From: JAUYIW01 sp043818555 | GTDB lineage: Bacteria; Patescibacteriota; Patescibacteriia; UBA9934 | Reading direction: 5' to 3' | Length of the DNA: 29,416 bases | Assembly (NCBI GenBank): GCA_043818555.1 | Contig: JBDRFP010000030.1 | Span: 1-29,416 of the forward strand | Part shown: positions 19,493 to 26,494 of the stretch, piece after piece | Position numbering within the stretch: position 1 is the first letter of the stretch | Layout of the letters: every line of letters begins with the position of its first letter | Position numbers and translations under genes: made by a program | The notes under the pieces: model-generated | Databases searched by the model: none | What the model saw: the letters and a program-made list of their open reading frames with translations, nothing else | Told to the model about the DNA's origin: nothing

Positions 19493-22009
19493 CTACTCGC
19501 ACAAGTCCGGAAAAGTCCGGCAGGCGATGGCCTCTTTTGTTTCTCCAGAGGTTGTTTGGCCATTGGCAGGGGACTTGTCTCCCTTCCATTCGTTATGTGC
19601 CCAGGAGATACCGCTCCAGCCAGCGAAGCTGATGCAGGAAAAACACATGATTAGCAGTACCGCCGAGAAGGTAGCTAGGTTTTTCCTCATTCGTTGACGT
19701 TTCTCTTCAAAAGAGCGCATTGTCACAAGCAGAACTGCACAGCCGATGAATAGTAGCGCGCCAACCATTATGCCCATCAGGGTTTTCTGGTATAGCGCCC
19801 AGCCTACAGTGCCAAAGTATGCAGTCCCCAGAACACCGCCGATCAGCGCGATTGCTGCAGCGGTAAGACCGAGGAAGTCCAGCATATCGACCATTGCATT
19901 CGCGTCTCTATCGAGGCGATCCTTCAGGCGACTCTTCCATTTGCGCGTTACTTCGGCTCGCAGGAGGATCAGCATTACGGTAGCGGCAACCATGCTTCCG
20001 GTGAAGATCGCGACCTTTGGAGTAAAGAAGGTTAGTATGAACTGAACAATCCCCAATACTCCTACGATGAGAGCTGCTATATTCCAGACAATACCAGTGC
20101 CTGCGAAGAACGGCAGCTCATTTTCGTCAGGAGGCTTACTGCCGGGCAGGGCATCGGACTTGATCCAGCCTTTCTCGTGCATGAACTCCATGGCGAGCTT
20201 TACGGCCCCACCTATTGGCTTGTTCGTCTCACGAGGATCGGCAAGTCTTACGATGCCGAACATGAAGGCGTTGATTTTGTCCCACAGCGGGGCGAACAGC
20301 CTTGCCGCAAGGGCTAGCACCGCTCCGACAAACATCAACACGTAGCTGAGACCCATCACGAATGAGCAATAGGTCGGCCACCAGTTTGTTTGATCTGTCC
20401 CGATCTTCATCCACATTTTCCAAAGATCGGTTTCCATGCCGAAGCGTACTAGCGGGCCGATGATGAAGAGAATCGCCACTGCAGGGACAAAGGTCACGAT
20501 CGCCCCGATGAGCAGGGTGATCCATGCAGCTCCAGAGATGGCGTACGCGCCGAATGCGATCCACAGAACTCTCGTGAGAACTAGTTGCATAAGTGCAAAT
20601 GTCCGTTGCGGCAGGTCGCCGTCTACGAATGAGTCGAACACGCGGCGAAGAGTCGCCCGTTGCGCGTCGGTCACGCGGTCGTCGATGATGTCTACGGCGC
20701 CAACCACGTACTTTTCCATCCAGTCGAACTCGTCCGCGCCAATGGTGCGAAGAGTTGTCAGGTAGGGCTGGAACGCGGCGAGTTGGTCGTAGATAACCTG
20801 CTTGTGGGCATCGAGCGTTGAAGCATCGAAGGTGCCGTTGCGGTCGGCCTGAGCCTTGGTGTAGCGCGCCCAGCGAATCGTGCTTGCGTCCTGAGTATCC
20901 AGCGCGCTTTGAGCCATTGTGAGCACTGCAAGAGCGGTGTTGTGCTCTTTGAGCGCATCTTGGCTGGCTTTTTCTTCAGTTTCCACTGCCTTGGGGTCAA
21001 CCTTGCGCAGTAGCCCTGTTGCATGCTTGCGCCTTGCATCGCGCACAGTCCTTGCTGCCGAAGCGAGCTTGGACTTCCTGTTGTTGGCGTCGGCTTGTGC
21101 CAAAGCCAAGTCGTTTTCTGCGTCGTCGAAGACCTTGATGATCCGCTCTGCGCGGGCAAGCTCATCTTGATCTACCATGCCGCCGGCGCGAGCATCGCGC
21201 AGAGCCTTGATGGCCTTCATGGCCTCGTCTTTCTTGTCGATCTTCTTGGGCAACAGCTTGATCGCCTTCACATGGTGCACAATGCCCTTGCGCATGGCAA
21301 TGGTGAGCTGATTTATTCCGTCTGGCCTTTCGATCACCTCACGGCGACGCAAGTCCAGAATTGCCTCGATCATGCCGAGGGCTCCCGCCTGCTTCTGCGT
21401 GATGATGCTTGCGAGGTCGGGGTCTTCCATGACCTCTCCAGCCCTCACGGTAATCCAGCCGCTAGCAAACGCCTCACCAAAGCACAAGGGACAGGGAGAG
21501 CGGTGGCTGTATGTGTCCAGCAACCGCTCGATCGATCCCTGAAATGCGTTCTTGGGAACATCGTTGCTTGCATGACAATTGCCATGAATGTGGATATGGT
21601 CGAGCTCGTTCGGACCTGTCCATGCTCCGTTCGGGTCTTCCAGCTCCTTCTTTACATCGCTTGCTTCCCACGCCTTCACAAGTTCTGTTTCGAGCTTGCC
21701 AGGGTCGAGGTTCTTGTCCTCGAGCGCGCGTTCGATCCCCGGAGGGAGCGCGCGCAGGAATTCCGGAAGCGCTACACGAATGACGCGAGGGATGCGCCTA
21801 TCCTGCTTGAGGGCCTGAGCGACAGCGTTGGTCCCAAGCGATCGCACGCTCGGATCCATCTTTGCATACATCAGCGCAATTTGCGCCAGGATGCTCTTGT
21901 TTGACAATAGCTCCTTGATCGGAAGCTTGGAGATTCCGGTTTCGATCTTTTCAGAGACATGTTCTTTACCAACACCGGCGAGTAGAGCTGCCCAATCGAA
22001 TCCAGCCAT
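19493..22009 (-). CDS. Large membrane protein of unknown function (838 aa)
   Basis: I do not recognise this family. The N-terminal 450 residues are soluble and helical. They include a short Cys/His-rich segment HIHIHGNCHASND...HRSPCPLC (about 138-177) that could bind a metal or heme, and a long alanine/lysine-rich probable coiled coil (about 260-370). From about 470 on there are about eight hydrophobic helices (for example VLWIAFGAYAISGAAWITLLIGAIVTFVPAVAILFIIG and TAAAIALIGGVLGTAYFGTVGWALY) with a charged loop between. The last 40 residues are polar with two cysteines. Shine-Dalgarno AGGAGG is 5 nt from the ATG. It is divergent from the two secreted proteins at 22203-23494 and shares their GC-rich codon use, so the three may form a functional unit at the cell surface. 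Confidence 0.85.
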   Translation of the reverse strand: MAGFDWAALLAGVGKEHVSEKIETGISKLPIKELLSNKSILAQIALMYAKMDPSVRSLGTNAVAQALKQDRRIPRVIRVALPEFLRALPPGIERALEDKNLDPGKLETELVKAWEASDVKKELEDPNGAWTGPNELDHIHIHGNCHASNDVPKNAFQGSIERLLDTYSHRSPCPLCFGEAFASGWITVRAGEVMEDPDLASIITQKQAGALGMIEAILDLRRREVIERPDGINQLTIAMRKGIVHHVKAIKLLPKKIDKKDEAMKAIKALRDARAGGMVDQDELARAERIIKVFDDAENDLALAQADANNRKSKLASAARTVRDARRKHATGLLRKVDPKAVETEEKASQDALKEHNTALAVLTMAQSALDTQDASTIRWARYTKAQADRNGTFDASTLDAHKQVIYDQLAAFQPYLTTLRTIGADEFDWMEKYVVGAVDIIDDRVTDAQRATLRRVFDSFVDGDLPQRTFALMQLVLTRVLWIAFGAYAISGAAWITLLIGAIVTFVPAVAILFIIGPLVRFGMETDLWKMWMKIGTDQTNWWPTYCSFVMGLSYVLMFVGAVLALAARLFAPLWDKINAFMFGIVRLADPRETNKPIGGAVKLAMEFMHEKGWIKSDALPGSKPPDENELPFFAGTGIVWNIAALIVGVLGIVQFILTFFTPKVAIFTGSMVAATVMLILLRAEVTRKWKSRLKDRLDRDANAMVDMLDFLGLTAAAIALIGGVLGTAYFGTVGWALYQKTLMGIMVGALLFIGCAVLLVTMRSFEEKRQRMRKNLATFSAVLLIMCFSCISFAGWSGISWAHNEWKGDKSPANGQTTSGETKEAIACRTFPDLCE

Positions 22010-22084
22010 TTTGGCCTCCTGTTTGATGTTTTTGAGTTTTGAGAGAACTTATCGAAGGTCGTTTCAAGGACCCTTCAACCATTA

Positions 22085-22113
22085 AAACTAGCAGAAAACT
22101 AGCTAAATGTCAA
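22085..22113 (-). promoter_or_regulatory. Promoter of the 838-aa protein gene
   Basis: On the minus strand TTGACA (22113-22108), N17, TAGTTT (22090-22085), with TGC before the hexamer. The gene's ATG is 75 bp downstream. Confidence 0.55.
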
Positions 22114-22127
22114 GAATTCGGTATTTA

Positions 22128-22156
22128 TTGACAAAGTTGCATTTTTGTGATACCGT
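22128..22156 (+). promoter_or_regulatory. Promoter of the secreted-protein operon
   Basis: TTGACA (22128-22133), N17, TACCGT (22151-22156), with TGA before the hexamer (extended -10). The two divergent TTGACA boxes are only 14 bp apart, so the two transcription units may be co-regulated. Confidence 0.6.
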
Positions 22157-22202
22157 TCGGGGTCGTAAAGACTTCAAAACGACATAAACACAGGAGGGAA
22201 AT

Positions 22203-22829
22203 ATGATTTTTTCATTGTTAATGATGGTCTCTGTCGCAGCCGCTCAGGACTATGACAATGACACGGTGAACGAGCACTGCGTGTACGGGGACAATCTGGT
22301 GGCGCGAAAGCGCTCGGTGCTCGGCGGGGTAGTGATTTACTCGCTCGAGGGCGACGTGGACTACGGTCCGTGTGTTGCGCAGGACGATGACAAGGGTCGT
22401 TACAGAACTACAGAACTACAGAACGAAGACAATAGCGCTGTCGACCATGCTCCGCCAGAAGATAGCATGTACTACGACCAGCGAGTGGATAGCGACTACG
22501 ACCCCAACTGTGACTGCGAGGAGTGCAGGCTCAAGCGACGCCAGGGCAGTGTCAGACAGAGCAACCCCCAGCAGGGCTCCTATGAGCGCTCTGTTGGCGC
22601 CATGGAAGCGTACAGGCGTCAGAGTGCCTGGAACGATGGCATGGAGGCGAGTGTACGCGCTTCGGCTGTCGACGCCGCTTCTTCGCAGAGCGAGCTCCAA
22701 CGCGAGCGCGCGCTACGCCAGAAGGCAGAGGCAGAGCTCGCAGCCCTGCAGGCCAAACACGCGGAGCTGACCAAGACATGCCACGACTTCATGAAGGCCA
22801 CTGTGGACGCCGACAAGGAGAAGAAGTGA
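22203..22829 (+). CDS. Secreted cysteine-containing coiled-coil protein, unknown function
   Basis: The 208-residue protein starts with a short signal peptide (MIFSLLMMVSVAAAQ). The mature chain is acidic and tyrosine-rich, with a C-D-C-E-E-C cluster (YDPNCDCEECRLKRRQ, about 102-111) that could bind metal or form disulfides. A C-terminal alanine/glutamate-rich coiled coil (about 160-192) ends in a lysine-rich tail. No known domain is recognised. Shine-Dalgarno AGGAGGG is excellent. An 8-bp tandem repeat lies within codons 67-75. Its stop overlaps the next start (TGATG). Confidence 0.85.
   Translation: MIFSLLMMVSVAAAQDYDNDTVNEHCVYGDNLVARKRSVLGGVVIYSLEGDVDYGPCVAQDDDKGRYRTTELQNEDNSAVDHAPPEDSMYYDQRVDSDYDPNCDCEECRLKRRQGSVRQSNPQQGSYERSVGAMEAYRRQSAWNDGMEASVRASAVDAASSQSELQRERALRQKAEAELAALQAKHAELTKTCHDFMKATVDADKEKK
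22402..22424 (+). repeat. 8-bp tandem repeat inside a coding region
   Basis: ACAGAACT is repeated nearly three times (ACAGAACT ACAGAACT ACAGAAC). Eight is not a multiple of three, so gain or loss of a unit would shift the reading frame of the secreted protein. Confidence 0.8.
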
Positions 22830-23494
22830 TGCGTACCCACAAGATCGCACTGCTCGTCGTCCTGCTGTCCGCCCTCGCGGGTATGGCAGTTGCAGGCGAC
22901 CCACTTGGAGCGCTTGCGGGAATCGCCTCCTCGGGCCAAGCAAGCAAGTCTGACCTTTCTCAGCTCCGCGCGGCTGCCTGGGCCGGGCAAGCTCGAGACC
23001 CGTTAGAACCCATGGTGGACTGGCGCGGAGTGATCGATCCATCAATTTGCCGGGTAGGCGCTCCTCCTCCGAGCTGGTGGCAGGTCGAAGGTGTCTACAG
23101 GCTGGAGGTTCACAACAAGACCAACCAGGCAGTTAGGTTGGAAGTTGATCGTCAGGTGGTCGATGTGGCCGATTCCATCTACTCAGGCCGCGACCAACTG
23201 CCAATGATGGCGCTGGTACAAACGGCCAGCGGAGTCAGGCGCCACACGGTGCTCAGGCCCGGCGCGGTATGCTCCGGTGTCCTCACATACAAGGGAGTGC
23301 CCGACCGCAACACCCGCTGGGAAGTCGAAGCCGTAACGCTCGGCTACCACGGTGGAGTCGATAAGTGGCTCGACATTGGTCAGGTCTTCCTGTTCACGGC
23401 CCCGCTGTACGAAAGTAAGCGCTCGCGCAAGATGATGGTTTACCACCGAAATCAGCGCAAGAGCATCATTCATGTAGAGTCAGGAGACTTCTAG
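22829..23494 (+). CDS. Secreted protein of unknown function
   Basis: From ATG 22829 the product is 221 residues with a signal peptide (MRTHKIALLVVLLSALAGMAVA) and a mature part that looks beta-rich. VYRLEVHNKTNQAVRLEVDRQVVDV resembles an Ig-like or beta-sandwich strand pair. Two cysteines (SICRVG and GAVCSG) could form a disulfide. No family is recognised. The start overlaps the upstream stop (TGATG) and AAGGAG lies 10 nt before it, so the two proteins are translationally coupled. An upstream in-frame ATG at 22778 is rejected because it lies in the previous gene and would bury the signal peptide. Confidence 0.85.
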   Translation: MRTHKIALLVVLLSALAGMAVAGDPLGALAGIASSGQASKSDLSQLRAAAWAGQARDPLEPMVDWRGVIDPSICRVGAPPPSWWQVEGVYRLEVHNKTNQAVRLEVDRQVVDVADSIYSGRDQLPMMALVQTASGVRRHTVLRPGAVCSGVLTYKGVPDRNTRWEVEAVTLGYHGGVDKWLDIGQVFLFTAPLYESKRSRKMMVYHRNQRKSIIHVESGDF

Positions 23495-23504
23495 TCTCCC
23501 TTGA

Positions 23505-23540
23505 CCCCGATTCGATTTGTCGAGTCGGGGATTTTTATTT
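23505..23540 (+). terminator. Terminator after the secreted-protein operon (copy 1)
   Basis: CCCCGA...TCGGGG stem (23505-23530) followed by ATTTTTATTT. The 26-bp hairpin is repeated identically at 23691-23716. Confidence 0.9.
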
Positions 23541-23550
23541 CCGCCTCATA

Positions 23551-23581
23551 AACCCTCAAGGTTGCAGCAACCTTGAGGGTT
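23551..23581. repeat. Perfect 31-bp palindrome
   Basis: AACCCTCAAGGTTGC and GCAACCTTGAGGGTT flank a single A, a perfect 15-bp inverted repeat. It starts the stretch bracketed by the two identical terminators. Confidence 0.85.
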
Positions 23582-23690
23582 GTTCGACAGAATTTGCATG
23601 ACATGGGTTCCCCGTCGCCTGAAGATTTGGCGTGGGGGCCGAAAGGGGATCCGAAGGGCGTGCTCGGAAGGTTGGCAGGTGCACGCTAAG
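23582..23690 (+). other. Structured segment between duplicated terminators, possible small RNA
   Basis: The stretch can fold into CCCCGTCGCC/GGCGTGGGG and GCGTGC/GCACGC hairpins and ends in an intrinsic terminator (copy 2), which fits a short stable RNA. No known RNA family was recognised and no clear promoter was found. Confidence 0.35.
23603..23689 (+). CDS. Possible 28-codon small ORF
   Basis: An ATG at 23603 opens MGSPSPEDLAWGPKGDPKGV followed by LGRLAGAR and a TAA just before terminator copy 2. The frame is open upstream back to a TAA near 23549 without a Shine-Dalgarno. The composition looks protein-like, but it may be chance within a structured RNA or the remnant of a longer gene. Confidence 0.25.
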   Translation: MGSPSPEDLAWGPKGDPKGVLGRLAGAR

Positions 23691-23723
23691 CCCCGATTCG
23701 ATTTGTCGAGTCGGGGGTTTTTA
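23691..23723 (+). terminator. Terminator copy 2
   Basis: Same 26-bp hairpin as at 23505-23530, followed by GTTTTTATT. Confidence 0.8.
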
Positions 23724-23732
23724 TTGCGAAGA

Positions 23733-23813
23733 GAGGTTATTGCGATAGGCGAGGAGGTTATACCGCCCTTGGCGGTAAGGAGGTTAGTCCGGCTGAGGCC
23801 GGACAGGAGGTTA
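23733..23813. repeat. GAGGTTA repeats interleaved with palindromes
   Basis: GAGGTTA occurs at 23733, 23754, 23780 and 23807. TACCGCC-CTT-GGCGGTA separates copies 2 and 3, and GTCCGGC-TGAG-GCCGGAC separates copies 3 and 4. The result alternates single-stranded-type AGGAGGTTA with hairpins. It lies between convergent transcription units. Confidence 0.7.
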
Positions 23814-23822
23814 AGTGTAAAC

Positions 23823-23854
23823 AAAAAAACAGAGCCCTTGCGAGCTCTGTTTCC
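23823..23854 (-). terminator. Terminator of the pilin cluster
   Basis: On the minus strand AAACAGAGC-TCGCAAG-GGCTCTGTT is followed by a run of T. Confidence 0.88.
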
Positions 23855-23869
23855 TAATAAACGTAGTTT

Positions 23870-24247
23870 TTACTCTATTACTGTGCCGGTAGCGTCAACG
23901 AGCGCACCGATTACAAAACTCGAGATCGCATAAGCCGCTAGGATTAGGACAAGTCCAATCACGCCATTGATGAGCCACTTTTTAGCCTTGTCTACTTGGT
24001 CCTTTTCGCCTCCGGCAGTCATCCAAAGGAAGCCGGCATAGAGCACAATTAGGAGCACAATTACACCAAGGACTCCAATTACCACACTAATTAATGTACC
24101 AATCGTCGTTGCGAGGTCGGCATCGCCAAGACCGGCAGAACCACCAACGGTGCCAAGGTCGATTTGCGCTAGCGCAACTGGCGCCATTGCTAACATTGGC
24201 AAGCAGGCAATCATGGCAATCATGAAAAGTTTTGTGATTTTTGACAT
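23870..24247 (-). CDS. Pilin-like two-helix protein, paralogue 1 (T4SS pilin family)
   Basis: The 125-residue protein has a signal peptide (SKITKLFMIAMIACLPMLAMAPVALAQ). Two membrane helices follow (IGTLISVVIGVLGVIVLLIVLYAGFLWMTAG and WLINGVIGLVLILAAYAISSFVIGAL), separated by a short charged loop (EKDQVDKAKK). This is the layout of TrbC/VirB2-like pilins common in CPR genomes. It is the last of six related genes read towards the left and is nearest the terminator. Assembly into a surface filament or secretion channel is inferred from the family. Confidence 0.85.
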   Translation of the reverse strand: MSKITKLFMIAMIACLPMLAMAPVALAQIDLGTVGGSAGLGDADLATTIGTLISVVIGVLGVIVLLIVLYAGFLWMTAGGEKDQVDKAKKWLINGVIGLVLILAAYAISSFVIGALVDATGTVIE

Positions 24248-24291
24248 AACTTTTAGTTAATTTATTTAGAATTTAGAATTTAGGATTTTAC

Positions 24292-24606
24292 CTATTCAAG
24301 TCCTAATGATTGTACCACAAATTGCGCAACAGCGTAAGCGCCGGCTGTGATCACAAGTCCGATTACCGCATTTATTATAATGTCCTTGGCCTTCTTTACC
24401 CTGTCGCTACTTCCGGCTGTCATCCAAAGCACTCCACCGTAAATCAATAGAACCAACAGTGTAACCCCTAGCAGGGAAAACAATACATTTATCACCGTGC
24501 CAGTCATTGTTGCAAGCGAAGGAACGTCACCGGTGCCATAAATCGCGGCCCCGGCGCTTTCGACTTGTGAAGTCAGGTCTTGAGCTAGTTTAACTCCCCA
24601 CTTCAT
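24292..24606 (-). CDS. Pilin-like two-helix protein, paralogue 2
   Basis: At 104 residues this is the shortest copy and the only one without a recognisable signal peptide (it starts MKWGVKLAQDLTSQVESAG). It keeps the two helices and the loop word WMTAGSSDRVKKAKDIIINAVIGL. The start lies 1 nt beyond the stop of paralogue 3, suggesting coupled translation. Lack of a signal peptide may mean membrane insertion by its first helix, or that it is an accessory subunit. Confidence 0.8.
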   Translation of the reverse strand: MKWGVKLAQDLTSQVESAGAAIYGTGDVPSLATMTGTVINVLFSLLGVTLLVLLIYGGVLWMTAGSSDRVKKAKDIIINAVIGLVITAGAYAVAQFVVQSLGLE

Positions 24607-24607
24607 A

Positions 24608-24967
24608 TTACAAGCCGGTTAGGGCATCAAGAATATAAGTCGTGAACGCGTAGGCAAGCAAAAGTATTAACAAGCCGATTACTGAGTTTACAATGATTGC
24701 CTTTGCTTTTTTCACCAAATCGGTTCCGCCGCCGATCATCCAAAGTACTCCGCCGTAAATAAGGAGAGCTAAAAAGATTATGCCGATCAGCCCAAACAAA
24801 GGGGCGATTACCCGCTCGCCAAGGTAGAACCCAACATCGCCTTCAAGGGTGCCGTAAACATCTTCGCCGGTTGTTTCGAGCCCGGTGCTTTCTGTGGAGA
24901 TTTGCGCAAATACCAAAGAAGGAGCCAGAAGACAAAGGGTCACAAGTAGCATTACAAATTGCCGCAT
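24608..24967 (-). CDS. Pilin-like two-helix protein, paralogue 3
   Basis: The 119-residue protein has a signal peptide (RQFVMLLVTLCLLAPSLVFAQ), a threonine/glutamate-rich N-terminal stretch and the two helices with loop WMIGGGTDLVKKAKAIIVNS. It is one of the six-gene set. Confidence 0.85.
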   Translation of the reverse strand: MRQFVMLLVTLCLLAPSLVFAQISTESTGLETTGEDVYGTLEGDVGFYLGERVIAPLFGLIGIIFLALLIYGGVLWMIGGGTDLVKKAKAIIVNSVIGLLILLLAYAFTTYILDALTGL

Positions 24968-25016
24968 AACCGAGGCTGAGAATCAAATCAATTCCCAGCC
25001 CTGCGTTATAAAACAA

Positions 25017-25427
25017 TTACTGAGTCGCCTCAACGAGGGCTCCCACGACAAAACTTGTGATTGCGTATGCTGCAAGAATTATTGCCAAGCCAATAACGCC
25101 GGCAATAAGAATCTTTTTAGCATCGTCAACTTTCTCCTGGCTGCCCCCGGCCGTCATCCATCGGAAGCCACCCCAGAGAACCATTACTACCGCGATGATT
25201 CCAAGAAAACCGAGCACTACGCGGATAAGGTTTGCGACCGTGTTTTCAAGGTCGGCTTCGCCAAGTCCGGAGGCCTCTCCAAACTCTGAAGGAAGAAGGT
25301 CTTCCGCTTCGAGCGCCTGGGCATTTGCAATGTCAGGCGAGGTAATGCTGAGCACTCCAAGAACCGGAAGCGCGAGTAAGAGTCCTACTGCAAGGCTTAC
25401 AAACGATCGAACAAGTGTGTTTGTCAT
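25017..25427 (-). CDS. Pilin-like two-helix protein, paralogue 4
   Basis: The 136-residue protein has a signal peptide (about 1-37, SFVSLAVGLLLALPVLGVLS...NAQA) and an acidic N-terminal part (LEAEDLLPSEFGEASGLGEADLENT). Its two helices and loop WMTAGGSQEKVDDAKKILIAG make it most similar to paralogue 1. The LGEADLENTVANLIRVVLG segment parallels LGDADLATTIGTLISVVIG of paralogue 1, indicating a recent duplication. A 152-bp gap upstream holds a palindrome. Confidence 0.85.
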   Translation of the reverse strand: MTNTLVRSFVSLAVGLLLALPVLGVLSITSPDIANAQALEAEDLLPSEFGEASGLGEADLENTVANLIRVVLGFLGIIAVVMVLWGGFRWMTAGGSQEKVDDAKKILIAGVIGLAIILAAYAITSFVVGALVEATQ

Positions 25428-25521
25428 AAGTGTGGTTAGTTAACGAGTAAAATATATTGTTGATTAGTGAACAGGTTTGTGGTCTAGAGACGAGGGAGTC
25501 GCTAAACTACGAATTGTGCAA

Positions 25522-25541
25522 CCTGCCTGCCGGTAGGCAGG
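25522..25541. repeat. CCTGCCT/AGGCAGG palindrome
   Basis: CCTGCCT-GCCGGT-AGGCAGG forms a 7-bp stem in the 152-bp gap between paralogues 4 and 5. The rest of that gap shows no gene. Confidence 0.7.
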
Positions 25542-25579
25542 ATCTACGAAATTACTAATTTTTACAAACTGATCTGAGC

Positions 25580-25924
25580 TTATGCTCTGGCTACATCGCC
25601 TGTGAGTAGCGCATTGAAGATGGCATCGGTGGCGACATAGGCAAGTGAAATTACGATTAGCCCAAGAATTGACCAGATCAGAATGTTCCTGCCTTTGGTG
25701 ATTGCGTCAGGCTTGCCCATTGATGTTAGCCACACAAGTCCGCCGTAAACAAACATTAACAAAGCAATAGAGCCAGAAACTGATAGCGCGCCGTTTATGA
25801 TGCGCGAAATAAGCAACCTCGGGTCGGTTTGCCCAAGGGGGTTTGTAAGGGTTACTTGCGCATGGACGATCAAAGGGAAAATCGTGCCGCTTACAATAAC
25901 CAGAAATCTGGCGATCTTTTTCAT
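25580..25924 (-). CDS. Pilin-like two-helix protein, paralogue 5
   Basis: From ATG 25924 the protein is 114 residues: signal peptide (KKIARFLVIVSGTIFPLIVHAQ), then NPLGQTDPRLLISRIINGAL, and two helices joined by WLTSMGKPDAITKGRNILIW. It is more diverged than copies 1-4 and close to copy 6 in the loop. An upstream in-frame ATG at 25942 would add MWYNSP, but the later start gives a normal signal peptide. Confidence 0.83.
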   Translation of the reverse strand: MKKIARFLVIVSGTIFPLIVHAQVTLTNPLGQTDPRLLISRIINGALSVSGSIALLMFVYGGLVWLTSMGKPDAITKGRNILIWSILGLIVISLAYVATDAIFNALLTGDVARA

Positions 25925-25957
25925 GGGGGAATTATACCACATACTCTAAGGGCAGTA

Positions 25958-26467
25958 CTATTCGTTGGCAGTTTCAATAATCGAGCTTGCGCCTCCGCCG
26001 ATCACATCTTCCAAGTCCTCGCCTTCTCCAGGTGGTTCACCGGTTTTCAGTACAGACAGGGCGAAGGTGATGGCCGCGTAAGATCCGAAAATAATAACCA
26101 GCCCGACCACAGCGCCAATAATCGCGTTTTTACCGCTTGTGATCCTCTCAGAATTGCCCTGCGAAGTTACCCACATAAATCCGCCGTAAATGAAGATCAT
26201 TAGCGCTACAGATCCGCTTATCCCGAGTATAAATACACTGAGGTTCACTGCGACCTGTAGGATGTCCTCAAGCGTGCATCTGCCTTCGTCGCGGCAGTCG
26301 CACGGAGCGCTCGCGCTGGAGCATATGTTTGCAAAAATGAGTCCCTGGTCCATGATGTCCTGGTACTGGTCTTCAACCGTTTGTGCGTGCGCGGCAATAG
26401 GCACCATTAAGCCACCGAGCATAAGCAGGGCAGCTAGGCTAATTGTCGTTGTCGCAATTTTGAACAT
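25958..26467 (-). CDS. Pilin-like protein, paralogue 6, with extra cysteine segment and C-tail
   Basis: The 169-residue protein is the longest of the set. A signal peptide (FKIATTTISLAALLMLGGLMVPIAAHAQ) is followed by an insert with four cysteines (ICSSASAPCDCRDEGRC). Two helices with loop WVTSQGNSERITSGKNAIIGA follow, then a polar acidic tail (GEPPGEGEDLEDVIGGG). The cysteines suggest disulfides outside the membrane. It is first of the six pilin genes, 27 nt after the solute-binding lipoprotein gene. Confidence 0.83.
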   Translation of the reverse strand: MFKIATTTISLAALLMLGGLMVPIAAHAQTVEDQYQDIMDQGLIFANICSSASAPCDCRDEGRCTLEDILQVAVNLSVFILGISGSVALMIFIYGGFMWVTSQGNSERITSGKNAIIGAVVGLVIIFGSYAAITFALSVLKTGEPPGEGEDLEDVIGGGASSIIETANE

Positions 26468-26494
26468 ATGTCCAATAGGTCCTGTAGGACCAAT

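Noticed and set aside
21023..21904. A 293-codon plus-strand frame
   Set aside because: It lies wholly antisense to the 838-aa gene and reads like a shadow frame of a GC-rich gene, with no motif or Shine-Dalgarno.
23582..23690. SRP (4.5S) RNA or tmRNA
   Set aside because: A word like CGGAAGG is present, but the conserved SRP loop pair and the tmRNA tRNA-like ends are missing.
23603..23933. A 117-codon plus-strand frame continuing over the second terminator
   Set aside because: It crosses two terminators and the repeat array and overlaps the end of the pilin gene; the composition is repeat-derived.
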